This document shows, in pieces, positions 8,850 through 16,490 of a stretch of 64,000 nucleotides of DNA. Numbering within the stretch: the first letter of the stretch is position 1; the number at the start of each line of letters is the position of its first letter. Position numbers and translations under genes: made by a program. The stretch lies in NCBI RefSeq assembly GCF_004349055.1, contig NZ_SMKX01000037.1, positions 1 to 64,000 on the forward strand, given 5' to 3'. The stretch comes from Kribbella antibiotica (lineage in GTDB: Bacteria; Actinomycetota; Actinomycetes; Propionibacteriales; Kribbellaceae). The notes under the pieces are model-generated. The model did no database searches. It had not been told where the DNA came from and saw nothing but the letters and a program-made list of their open reading frames with translations.

Positions 8850-9550
8850 GCCACTCCTTCTTCTTGCTCGGCCCTGCTGTGTTCTGCACTGCTCGATGCG
8901 TCGTCCAGCGGGGTCGCCGTCCCGTTGCGGGCCCGGATGGCTTCGGCGATCGGACTGGCTGGGGCTGCGGCCAGGATGAGTTGGTCCTGCAGCCGGCGCC
9001 GCGCGGCGGGAGTCAGCCGTTGCAGTTGCGGGCCGGGGATGTAGCTCGGGCCGCCGGAGTGGTCGCCGGACAGCTGGATCAGCCCGGCGGCGCGCAGCCG
9101 TTGCAATGCGAGCCGACGCTCTTCACCGCTGATCTTGGTGGTCCGCAGCTCGTCCACTGTCGTTGGCCGGGCCGACTTCCAGCTGTCGCCGGTGAGGATG
9201 CCTTCGCTGCGGGGGATTGCGACGGAGTGGATCAGCACGAGAACCAGTACGGCGCGGTCGACGACCGACAACGGCTGCCAGCCCTGCGCGGTGAGCGCTG
9301 CGGCGATGTCGTCGGCATACCCGGACGTCCAGTGCGTGCCCTCCACCTGCACGAGCACGCGCCCGATCAGCTTCAGCATCTTCTGCACCTGCCGCCGCAG
9401 CGTCACATCCCGCAGCCCGGCCAGCTGCACCTCAGCCACCGGATGCGCCGCATACTGCACCGCACTGAACGCAGCCAGCACCTCGTCGCGCGCCCGGTCG
9501 CTCAGATCCTGCAACAACGGATCAAACAACGCATGCTGCAGCTCACTCAT
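8846..9550 (-). CDS. winged-helix (MukE/KITE-like) subunit of the SMC complex
   Basis: A 234-residue protein of unknown family. The region around residues 135-200 (LALQRLRAAGLIQL, then YIPGPQLQRLTP) reads as a winged helix, the fold used by KITE subunits that dimerise on the kleisin. The C-terminal 30 residues are polar and probably disordered. AGGAGG lies six bases before the ATG. Its start overlaps the stop of the preceding gene and its stop overlaps the SMC start. The KITE role is inferred from fold and operon position only. Confidence 0.6.
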   Translation of the reverse strand: MSELQHALFDPLLQDLSDRARDEVLAAFSAVQYAAHPVAEVQLAGLRDVTLRRQVQKMLKLIGRVLVQVEGTHWTSGYADDIAAALTAQGWQPLSVVDRAVLVLVLIHSVAIPRSEGILTGDSWKSARPTTVDELRTTKISGEERRLALQRLRAAGLIQLSGDHSGGPSYIPGPQLQRLTPAARRRLQDQLILAAAPASPIAEAIRARNGTATPLDDASSSAEHSRAEQEEGVA

Positions 9551-10175
9551 CCCCAGCCTCCTGTCCGTCGTCGGAGGCAGGAAGCGGCTCGGCTTCCGAC
9601 TCGTCGGCTGCTGTGGTGAGGACGGCTGCTGGTGGGTCGGGGAGGTGGCGGCAGAGGTCTCGGAGAGTGGCTTGGTCGGCGGCGGTCCAGTTGATGACGC
9701 GGGGACCGAGGCGGACTTCGCCGGCCTTCTCGTTCCAGCGGATCCAGTGGGTCGCGTGCAACCGACGCAGGCTGCCGATGATGAGGGTCAGGTCGCTCGA
9801 CTGCTCGGCCCGGCCGCGCATTCCGGCGTACACGGCTCTGACCTGCGTCAACGTGCCGATCGCACCCGGCCAGGCGGTACCACTGCGGTCGGTCCAGCAG
9901 CAGGCCACGACGATCGACAGCACACGGGCAGTTTCGTTCGGCTGCTCGACAGCGACCGGGGGAGTCCCAAGCTCATCCAGTACGGCGTGGCCTGCGCCCG
10001 AGGGCATGGTCGGCACGAGCCAGACCGTGGAACCGTCCGGCTCAGCCGCGCGAGTCAGACCAGCAACCGCAGGCGTATCCGACTCGACCGCGAGTGGACC
10101 GGCAGACTGCACCTTGGCCCACCACAGCGCGTTGTAGAGCCGCCGCTCGACAGCCTCCGACGGTTGCGTGCTCAT
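9543..10175 (-). CDS. second winged-helix accessory protein of the SMC operon
   Basis: A 210-residue protein. Residues about 130-170 (LTLIIGSLRRLHATHWIRW followed by GEVRLGP) form a winged-helix pattern much like that in the neighbouring 234-residue protein, although the two are not obvious duplicates. The last 35 residues are acidic. It overlaps the upstream gene by ATGA and the downstream gene by eight bases. Two different winged-helix partners with one kleisin and one SMC is not the usual MukBEF set, which uses a MukE homodimer. Confidence 0.55.
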   Translation of the reverse strand: MSTQPSEAVERRLYNALWWAKVQSAGPLAVESDTPAVAGLTRAAEPDGSTVWLVPTMPSGAGHAVLDELGTPPVAVEQPNETARVLSIVVACCWTDRSGTAWPGAIGTLTQVRAVYAGMRGRAEQSSDLTLIIGSLRRLHATHWIRWNEKAGEVRLGPRVINWTAADQATLRDLCRHLPDPPAAVLTTAADESEAEPLPASDDGQEAGDE

Positions 10176-11362
10176 CGGCTCACCTTCCGGAAGACGCCTT
10201 CAGTCGCCCAGGGCGTCCCGGCCGACGGGTCGATCCGCATGCCGTCCGACCACACCAGCTCGTAGTCCAGCTCGTCATGCAGATGCGCAGCCGTCAGCTC
10301 CGCCAGCACTCGGCGTGCGGTCACCCAGTCGCCCGCATCGTCCACGACCTCGACGATCTCCACCGACGGCCGCCCGGCGAGCACCCGCTCAGCCTCGGCC
10401 CGAAGCTCCTCACGATCAGTCGCTGCGGCTGACTCCGGCGCCTCCACGTCCGAAGTCGGCCGGGGCGGCGCCATCCGCGCCGTACCGGATCGGCGGCCGG
10501 TCTCGACCGCCTCGACCATGGTCTGCGGTGAAAAGTCCGGCGAGGCTGCGTCGAACAGCAGCCCGTCCAGCACTGCGGCCAGCACATCCGGCTCACTGCC
10601 TCGCGTGAACGTCACCCAGGTCTCGCTCGGCAGCAGCCCGAGCGCACGCGTCGTACCGGCTCGCTCCACGAGCCGACCCGCGGCCAGCTGGACAGCATCG
10701 GCGTACGCCGCGAGTGACATCCGCAGCGACGTGCACGCTCGGTGCAGCGTCGGCCAGCGGTCGAGAACGATCCGGTGGACCTTCTCAGCCTGCTCGATCA
10801 GCCGCTCGTTACCCCAGGCGAGCTGTGCGTTCTCCCGGAGCTGAGCGGTCGTGCTCGTCGACACCAGGATGGCCAACTCGTTTCCGAGCAGCCGGAACAC
10901 CTTCGTCAGCCGTTGGAGCGACGCAAGCCCCTGGTCCTCGGTCGCCTTCGGGTCGCTGACGCTGTGTGCCTCCAGCGTCAGCAACTGGTGCAGTTCACCC
11001 TGACCGCCCTGCACCGACATCCGGCGCAGGAACATCAACATCACGTACGGCGCGAACGCGGCCCGGTGGCGCAACTCGTTCGGACGGTCGACCAGCTTGG
11101 TGATGGCGCCGTACTGCCGGAGGACCTCGAAGCGGCGGACGATCACGTCGTGCGGGTAGGAGCGGCAGGCGAGCGTCGCCTGCTCGACGGTCAAGCCGTC
11201 GCTCCCGGCCTCCGCGAAGGCGTCCAGGATCGCCTGATCGGCGTCCAGCAGCTCCGGATCGACGATCATCGCCCCGGCCTCGCGGGCGAGCACGGCGAAC
11301 ACCTGCCGGTAGACGCGCAGCACGGCCGCTTCGGCCTCGGCGTCCAGCAATGTCGCGTCCAT
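10172..11362 (-). CDS. kleisin-like (MukF/JetA-like) protein, first gene of the SMC operon
   Basis: This 396-residue, mainly helical protein has an N-terminal winged-helix segment (about 70-110: LTVEQATLACRSYP, IVRRFEVLRQYGAI). A long helical middle follows, then a proline-rich linker near residue 310 and a compact C-terminal segment. This order resembles MukF and JetA kleisins, whose ends bind the SMC heads. The ATG at 11362 has GGGAGGAG upstream; longer open frame upstream lacks a ribosome site. I recognise no named family, so the kleisin role is inference from position and architecture. Confidence 0.6.
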   Translation of the reverse strand: MDATLLDAEAEAAVLRVYRQVFAVLAREAGAMIVDPELLDADQAILDAFAEAGSDGLTVEQATLACRSYPHDVIVRRFEVLRQYGAITKLVDRPNELRHRAAFAPYVMLMFLRRMSVQGGQGELHQLLTLEAHSVSDPKATEDQGLASLQRLTKVFRLLGNELAILVSTSTTAQLRENAQLAWGNERLIEQAEKVHRIVLDRWPTLHRACTSLRMSLAAYADAVQLAAGRLVERAGTTRALGLLPSETWVTFTRGSEPDVLAAVLDGLLFDAASPDFSPQTMVEAVETGRRSGTARMAPPRPTSDVEAPESAAATDREELRAEAERVLAGRPSVEIVEVVDDAGDWVTARRVLAELTAAHLHDELDYELVWSDGMRIDPSAGTPWATEGVFRKVSR

Positions 11363-11500
11363 GCGTACTCCTCCCGTGTGGCGCCGCCCCCGCGAGCGAG
11401 CAGCAACCAGAAAAAGGACTCTAGCCATCCACCCCGACAGACCAAAACCGGGCCCGCCGAGCCTGTGGAAAACCTGATGACGACCGTGGCCGGAGCTGCC

Positions 11501-11506
11501 TACGAT
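11501..11506 (+). promoter_or_regulatory. -10 box TACGAT of a leaderless promoter
   Basis: TACGAT matches the actinobacterial TANNNT -10 element and ends seven bases before the ATG of a 7-codon ORF. That is the spacing at which the A of the ATG is also the transcription start. A weak TGATGA near 11475 could be the -35 element. Confidence 0.6.
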
Positions 11507-11513
11507 CGCGAAC

Positions 11514-11537
11514 ATGAAGCAGCATCACCTTGGCTGA
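11514..11537 (+). CDS. leader peptide MKQHHLG (upstream ORF)
   Basis: ATG AAG CAG CAT CAC CTT GGC TGA encodes seven residues. It is probably translated from a leaderless mRNA because TACGAT lies exactly seven bases upstream. Its last codon and stop lie within the 5' arm of the first leader hairpin, so a terminating or stalled ribosome would prevent that hairpin from forming. This is the classic arrangement of ribosome-mediated attenuation. Translation is not proven by the sequence. Confidence 0.5.
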   Translation: MKQHHLG

Positions 11538-11650
11538 CGCGGTCCAGGTAGACCGCGTCAGGACCACAACGCCGGAATAGCGGCGTTCACACACCGGTGC
11601 GCGACCCACGACAGGGTCCCCGGTGCGCTGCTCAGTTCTCCAGTACGGAG
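11534..11650 (+). promoter_or_regulatory. structured leader, candidate attenuator of the rRNA methyltransferase gene
   Basis: Three consecutive hairpins fill this leader. The first pairs 11534-11544 with 11551-11561 (perfect 11 bp). The second pairs AACGCC at 11568 with GGCGTT at 11582. The third pairs CACCGG and GACCC with GGGTC and CCGGTG (11592-11625). CTCC at 11638 can also pair with the GGAG ribosome site at 11647. No T run follows, so control may act through translation or a different terminator type. Confidence 0.5.
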
Positions 11651-11658
11651 TCCCGCAC

Positions 11659-12456
11659 ATGACTGTGCATCCCGCTGCGTCGGCTATTGGCGCTCAGCAC
11701 CCCGCCGTCCGTGACCTGCTCACCGTCCGCAAGGACGCCGCTCCAGGCCGCATCCTCATCGAAGGCGCGTGGGAACACGACCGACTACTCGCCACTGACA
11801 CCCAGCTAGAGGCGTTCTTCTGGTGCCCCGAAGCCGGTACGACGTATCCGGTCGACCGGATCGCCGCCCGAGCCACCGACGTCTACCGGATCTCGCCCAA
11901 GCTGCTCGACCGCCTGTCCCGCAGGACACGCTCCGACGGTCTGCTCTCGATCGCGCGCCTCCCAGTCTGGGAACCAGACGAACTCCACCTCACCGAGCAG
12001 TCACTGGTCCTAGTCGCAGACGGCGTCGAGTACGCCGGCAATCTCGGCACTCTGATCCGGACTGTCGACGCCGCCGACGCGGACTGCTTGGTTCTGACCA
12101 GCCGGCGAGCCAGACCGAGCCATCCGGCGGTCTACTCGGCCAGTCGGGGCACCGTTCTGTCCACTCCGGTCGTGGAGTTCGAGGAGATCGCCACTGCGGC
12201 GGGCTGGTTGCGCCAGCACGGCTTCAGCGTGCATCTGGCCGATCCGGCGGCACAGGGGAGCTACCGCGAGCCCCAGTACGACGGACCGACGGCGTTCGTG
12301 GTCGGGTCGGAGGGCTCGGGGCTGTCGGCTGAGTGGCACGCCCAGGGCTTTGGCGGGGTGTCGATCCCCATGCTCGGCCAGGCCGACTCTCTGAACGTCG
12401 CACTGTCCGCCGGGATCCTCCTGTTCGAGGCGCGGGCCTATAAGAACGGGTGGTGA
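11659..12456 (+). CDS. TrmH/SpoU-family RNA 2'-O-methyltransferase, TsnR-like
   Basis: A 265-residue protein with an N-terminal L30e-like substrate-binding domain and a C-terminal SPOUT knot. The three SPOUT motifs are present: GNLGTLIRTVDAAD, VVGSEGSGLS and SIPMLGQADSLNVALS. These resemble the thiostrepton-resistance 23S rRNA methyltransferase TsnR and 23S G2251 enzymes of the SpoU class; the exact target nucleotide cannot be read. GGAG precedes the chosen ATG; an earlier in-frame GTG would overlap the leader hairpins. The gene follows a leader peptide and hairpins, an arrangement typical of ribosome-targeting-drug inducible genes, which favours a 23S target (inference). Confidence 0.82.
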   Translation: MTVHPAASAIGAQHPAVRDLLTVRKDAAPGRILIEGAWEHDRLLATDTQLEAFFWCPEAGTTYPVDRIAARATDVYRISPKLLDRLSRRTRSDGLLSIARLPVWEPDELHLTEQSLVLVADGVEYAGNLGTLIRTVDAADADCLVLTSRRARPSHPAVYSASRGTVLSTPVVEFEEIATAAGWLRQHGFSVHLADPAAQGSYREPQYDGPTAFVVGSEGSGLSAEWHAQGFGGVSIPMLGQADSLNVALSAGILLFEARAYKNGW

Positions 12457-12495
12457 AAGAATGGCGGCCGCAACCGACTAGCAAGGAGTGCAGAC

Positions 12496-13476
12496 GTGCC
12501 GTTCGAGCCGGGTGAAGTTGTAGCTCCGTCAGACCCGCGGATCGTGCTGGAGGGCCAGTGGGGTCACCAGCCGGGTGTCGCGATCACCGTGAACTCCGGG
12601 TCGCGGATCTCGTTCTCCTTCGCGGGGGAGTGGGTGCAGCTGCTCTTCGACACGACTGGTCTGACGGTCGCACCGCACCTGTGGATCACACTGGACGACG
12701 GCGAACCGACTCTGTACCTGGTGGAGGACGCGGTGATCGACCTGTCCGCACCGACTGGTCGCCACAGCGTTGAGGTGGTCGTGAAGGACGTCAACGAGCA
12801 CGCCAACCGCTGGAACCCGCCGTTCGAGAGCGCAGTGGTCTTCGCCGGTCTGGTGCTCGACGTGAACTCCCGGTTGCGACTCAGCGGCCGCCCGGGCGGA
12901 CCGCGGCTGGAGTTCTACGGCGACTCGATCACCCAGGGCGTGCGCGCGATCGGCCCGGAGATCGAGTCGGAGGGTGCGGACGGTGCGGTGTCGTACGCGT
13001 ACCTGACCGCCCGCGCCTTCGGAGCGACGTCGTACCAGGTCGGTTTCGGCCGCCAGGGCATCGTGAGGCCGGGGAACGGCGAGGTGCCGTCGGGCCTGGA
13101 GTCCTTCGGCTGGAACTTCGCCGGCTCGCCCGCTGAGCGCGTCGAGGCGCCCGACGTGGTGGTCGTCAACCTCGGGGTCAACGACGAGACGCTGACACCG
13201 GAGCAGTACGCCGAGTACGTCGGTCGGGTGCGAACGGCGTACCCGTCGACGACGGTGGTTGCGCTCACCCCGTTCAACGGTAAGCACGCCGACGTGATCG
13301 GCTCGGCGGTGAAGTCGCTCGACGACGAGAACGTCGTACTGATCGACTCCACCGGTTGGATCACCGAGGACGATTGCACCGACACCGTCCACCCCTCAGT
13401 CGCCGGCCACGCCAAAATCGCTGACCACCTGGTGCCCGCCTTGGAAGCTGGTACGTCGCTGCGCCGCCGCGCGTGA
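12496..13476 (+). CDS. SGNH/GDSL esterase with N-terminal CE2-like beta-sandwich
   Basis: A 326-residue enzyme without signal peptide. The first 125 residues form a beta-rich domain like that of CE2 carbohydrate esterases. The SGNH domain follows, with block I FYGDSITQG (nucleophile Ser), an Asn block in VVVNLGVND, and the catalytic DTVHPSVAGH near the C-terminus. It probably removes acyl groups from sugars. AAGGAG lies a few bases before the GTG start. Its TGA overlaps the GTG of the next gene by four bases, so the two are translationally coupled. Confidence 0.85.
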   Translation: MPFEPGEVVAPSDPRIVLEGQWGHQPGVAITVNSGSRISFSFAGEWVQLLFDTTGLTVAPHLWITLDDGEPTLYLVEDAVIDLSAPTGRHSVEVVVKDVNEHANRWNPPFESAVVFAGLVLDVNSRLRLSGRPGGPRLEFYGDSITQGVRAIGPEIESEGADGAVSYAYLTARAFGATSYQVGFGRQGIVRPGNGEVPSGLESFGWNFAGSPAERVEAPDVVVVNLGVNDETLTPEQYAEYVGRVRTAYPSTTVVALTPFNGKHADVIGSAVKSLDDENVVLIDSTGWITEDDCTDTVHPSVAGHAKIADHLVPALEAGTSLRRRA

Positions 13477-14111
13477 TCACGGCCGACGACCTCGACACCG
13501 CAGTCACCTGCGTCGTCGACGCTCTACGCTCCACCATCGACCAGGACTGGTCAGCCTCCGCCGGCTCCCTCGACTGGAGCTGCCGCACCACCGCGGAGCA
13601 CGTCGGCCAAGCCCACCTGCACTGGGCAACCCAACTAGCAGTCGCTGCTCCAACGCAGTACGTCCGCTGGTCAGCCACCGCCCAAGAGCTGGCCCCACCC
13701 GCCGGTGTCCTCGACTTCCTCGAAGCCGCCGGCCGCATCCTCGCCCTAGTCGTCCGCTCCACCCCACCGACAGTCCGCGCCTACCACCCCTGGGGCATCG
13801 GCGACCCCGAAGGCTTCACCGCCATGGCCTGTGTCGAGTCGCTCCTACACGGCCACGACCTCACATCGACCCTCGGCGAACCCCTCGTCCCGCCTGCCGA
13901 CCTCTGCGCCCGCCTCCTAGAACGAGCCTTCCCCCACGAGCCCCACCCCACCAACGACCCCTGGCTGAACCTCCGCTGGCTCACCGGCCGCACCCAGATC
14001 CCCGGCTCTCCCACACCAGACACTTGGCGCTGGCGCCCAACCCCGTTGGACGAGCACTGGGACCGCTCACCCCAACCAGCCCCCATGCCGTTCACTCCGC
14101 TGACCTCGTAG
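13473..14111 (+). CDS. DinB / mycothiol-dependent maleylpyruvate isomerase-like protein
   Basis: This 212-residue helical protein has the N-terminal pattern of the MDMPI/DinB superfamily: a long first helix, then SLDWSCRTTAEHVGQAHLHW where the metal-ligand His of such proteins lies, and a second His pair in ESLLHGHDL. Members act as mycothiol-dependent transferases or isomerases in actinomycetes. The start GTG overlaps the stop of the esterase gene. The substrate is unknown. Confidence 0.65.
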   Translation: MITADDLDTAVTCVVDALRSTIDQDWSASAGSLDWSCRTTAEHVGQAHLHWATQLAVAAPTQYVRWSATAQELAPPAGVLDFLEAAGRILALVVRSTPPTVRAYHPWGIGDPEGFTAMACVESLLHGHDLTSTLGEPLVPPADLCARLLERAFPHEPHPTNDPWLNLRWLTGRTQIPGSPTPDTWRWRPTPLDEHWDRSPQPAPMPFTPLTS

Positions 14112-14173
14112 CCCCCTGCGTCGAACTGCGGCGGGTGGGTACCGGTGCGAACCGATCCGAAGGAGGCGACCCC

Positions 14174-14371
14174 ATGGGCGCCGCACTGGCCGTCCCACTC
14201 CTGGTAGTCGTCGTACTCGCTGTCGTCTATGTCCTCTGGTCGCTGCTCGCCGCAGCCCGCGGCGCAGCCTCAGTAGCCAAAGACGAGACCACTGGCGAGA
14301 CCGCCGCTCACCACAATCCCGGCGACCCGGACCACGTCAGCACCACCCCGCCCGACCTCGACCAGAACTAA
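14174..14371 (+). CDS. small single-span membrane protein
   Basis: The protein has 65 residues: a short start, one hydrophobic helix (LLVVVVLAVVYVLWSLLAA), and an acidic polar tail of about 35 residues. A strong AAGGAGG sits eight bases before the ATG, which rules out longer starts. The stop overlaps the stop of the convergent lipoprotein gene by four bases. Function unknown. Confidence 0.6.
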   Translation: MGAALAVPLLVVVVLAVVYVLWSLLAAARGAASVAKDETTGETAAHHNPGDPDHVSTTPPDLDQN

Positions 14372-15276
14372 CGCCGGTACGACGGGGTCATCGCCCGCCC
14401 CAGCTCGACAAGTGCCGGTCCGCTGTTCTTCCTGGTGGTGTAGCCGGCGACATAGGCGTTCCCGACCCGGAAGGCGAGGTAGATGCCGTCGGTCTGCAGC
14501 CAGCCTTCGTCGCCGACCTTCACGGCCCTCGCGGAGGAATTCGGATAGTCCGCGAAGGTGAAGGCCTGATCGGATCCTTGGCCACCGCCCCGAACCAAGA
14601 TGGTGTCGGTGACCGAGCCCCACTGGCAGTAGAGGTAGCCATCCATCGTTCCGCCGCGGCGGATGACGGCCTTGGCGCCGAGAATCTTCGCTGCTGCAGC
14701 GGCGCCGGGTGCGCAGCCCGGCTCGTCGATGGCAGCTGGGTCCGTCGGTAGGCCGTTGGGAAGTTCGGTGATGACCTTGGCCATCTCTTGAAGCTCCGCG
14801 AGGGTCGAGCGGTCGCTGCGGTAGGAGGCGCCGTACTCGGTGTCTCCGCGAAGCAGGACCAGACGGTCACCAGTCCGGAAGCCGAGCTGGGGCGCAGCCG
14901 CCACAGGATCGAGCGTCCAGGAGCCTTCGCCGAGGTCGCCGTCCATCAGCTTGGTGGCGACGTGGTCACGGCGGTTGTCAGCCTCCTCCTGCTTCCGCAG
15001 CCGGACGGCGTCCGCGGCGCTTACTGGCAAGACCGAGAGCGATACGCGGATCATGTGCTGCGGCGCTTCGGTGTCGATCAGTCGGCAACTGTCCGTCAGC
15101 GGCACTGCCCCGGACGGCCCCGCTGGTGCGACCTTCCACTGGCCCGCGAGCTTGGGCAGCATGCGTTCGCAGAGGTTGCCGGTGGCTACTACTGGTGTGG
15201 GCTCGGGCTTCTTCTCCGCCTGGCACGCGGTCAGGAGCAGTACGAGCGTGCACACCGCTGTGAGAGTTCGACGCAT
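14368..15276 (-). CDS. secreted lipoprotein of unknown function
   Basis: A 302-residue protein starting with a lipoprotein signal, lipobox LLTAC with the acylated Cys near residue 18. The mature part holds several Cys residues and two similar halves, one around LCERMLPKLAGQW and one around GCAPGAAAAAKILGAK; DUF3558-like lipoproteins of actinomycetes have a comparable look, but I cannot assign it. Its ATG shares one base with the stop of the SWIM gene, so it is the last gene of the SNF2-SWIM-lipoprotein run. Confidence 0.7.
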   Translation of the reverse strand: MRRTLTAVCTLVLLLTACQAEKKPEPTPVVATGNLCERMLPKLAGQWKVAPAGPSGAVPLTDSCRLIDTEAPQHMIRVSLSVLPVSAADAVRLRKQEEADNRRDHVATKLMDGDLGEGSWTLDPVAAAPQLGFRTGDRLVLLRGDTEYGASYRSDRSTLAELQEMAKVITELPNGLPTDPAAIDEPGCAPGAAAAAKILGAKAVIRRGGTMDGYLYCQWGSVTDTILVRGGGQGSDQAFTFADYPNSSARAVKVGDEGWLQTDGIYLAFRVGNAYVAGYTTRKNSGPALVELGRAMTPSYRR

Positions 15277-16490
15277 CAGGATTCCAGGAGTTCTTGTGGG
15301 TTCGGCGAGGGTGGGCGGCTGAGGGTCCAGTCGCCGAAGTGTTGGTCGAAGCGGTACCAGAGGTTGTCGGGGCCGAGGCGGAGTTGGCGTTTGCCGGCGG
15401 TGACTCGGTTGGCTTCGATCGTGGCTTGAGGGAGTAGAGCGGCTGCTTCGGCTAGGGCTTCGGGGTCTGGGGTGGTGGGGGAGTCGGTGGCTGCGGCTAG
15501 GCCGCCGGGGCCGGCTTGGCGCCAGGCGGCGGCCCAGCTGGTGAGTTGACGAGCCGGTACGCCGGATCGGTGCGCGAGCTCGGCCAGGTCCGCCGTACTG
15601 AGGGTTGCGGCTCGGCGGGCCAGGTCTTGGTCGAAGGTGAGCTCGGGCATGCCGTCGCCGGAGGCTAGCTCCCAGGCGCGTTGGGCGGCGTCGGTTGCTA
15701 AGGCGACCAGATCGCCTACGTCGATCTCCGATGAGCGAGGTGGGTCCAGCGCCTGCACTGCCGCCGGTAGTCGCGCGGATCGCAACGGCCGTGGCACGAC
15801 TGGCAGTGCGCCAACCCGAGCGGCGTACGCAGCACGGGCCGGGATGCCTGGGGGAGCGGCCTTGACCACTGGCGCTGCTGACGACGTGCCGCGGCGGGCG
15901 CGGAGCGCGGCTAGCAGATCGTCTTTGGACCGGCCGCGAAGCAGCAGCAACGCAAACGGATCACTGTCGAGCGCGTCGGTGATCACGTAGCAAACAGCTG
16001 CCGAGTGCTTGCACGGTACGGCGAAGTCGGGGCAGTTGCAGTGTGTCTTGATCTCGCCCGCACCGGGCAGCAGATCCAGGCCGGTGGCGCGGACGTCGTC
16101 GACCACCTCCGGCGGCAGTTCGCCGTCCAGCAGCGCGGCGACTCGCCCGATCTGCGCCGACACGACATCGAGCACGGCATCCCACTCCGCACTTGAGAAC
16201 GCCTGGATCCGCACGGCCACCTGGTACGGCGTCGTGCGGCTGCCCTGCACGACAGCGTCGACCTCGCCCGGTGTGACCGTCAGCTCCAGCACGCTGCCGC
16301 GTCGCGCGTAGGAGCGCCCGCGTGCCAGCCGGTTCGGATCCAGCCGCGCCCGTTGCTCCAACGCCTCCAACCAGGCGCGTCCCCACCACGTCGCACCGAA
16401 CGGCCGTCGACTACCCGGCCCGCGGGCTGCAGGTAGCCCGGCGTCCTCGCCCTTGTCCCGCCAGCCTCGCCATGGTGTGCGCTCATTCAC
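15276..16490 (-). CDS. SWIM zinc-finger protein partner of the SNF2 helicase
   Basis: A 404-residue protein. The SWIM motif C-x-C-x6-C-x-H lies at residues 151-162 (CNCPDFAVPCKH), following an N-terminal domain with a WWGRAW signature common to this family. SWIM domains bind DNA or protein. In actinomycetes and other bacteria such proteins are routinely encoded next to a SNF2 helicase, as here, where the two genes overlap by GTGA. GGGAGGG lies upstream of the GTG start. The C-terminal half is helical and unassigned. Confidence 0.85.
   Translation of the reverse strand: MNERTPWRGWRDKGEDAGLPAARGPGSRRPFGATWWGRAWLEALEQRARLDPNRLARGRSYARRGSVLELTVTPGEVDAVVQGSRTTPYQVAVRIQAFSSAEWDAVLDVVSAQIGRVAALLDGELPPEVVDDVRATGLDLLPGAGEIKTHCNCPDFAVPCKHSAAVCYVITDALDSDPFALLLLRGRSKDDLLAALRARRGTSSAAPVVKAAPPGIPARAAYAARVGALPVVPRPLRSARLPAAVQALDPPRSSEIDVGDLVALATDAAQRAWELASGDGMPELTFDQDLARRAATLSTADLAELAHRSGVPARQLTSWAAAWRQAGPGGLAAATDSPTTPDPEALAEAAALLPQATIEANRVTAGKRQLRLGPDNLWYRFDQHFGDWTLSRPPSPNPQELLES

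Noticed and set aside
5733-11362. Calling the SMC operon Wadjet (JetABCD)
   Set aside because: No JetD-like gene is present and the SMC protein is too short; only likeness to the SMC-kleisin plan is supported.
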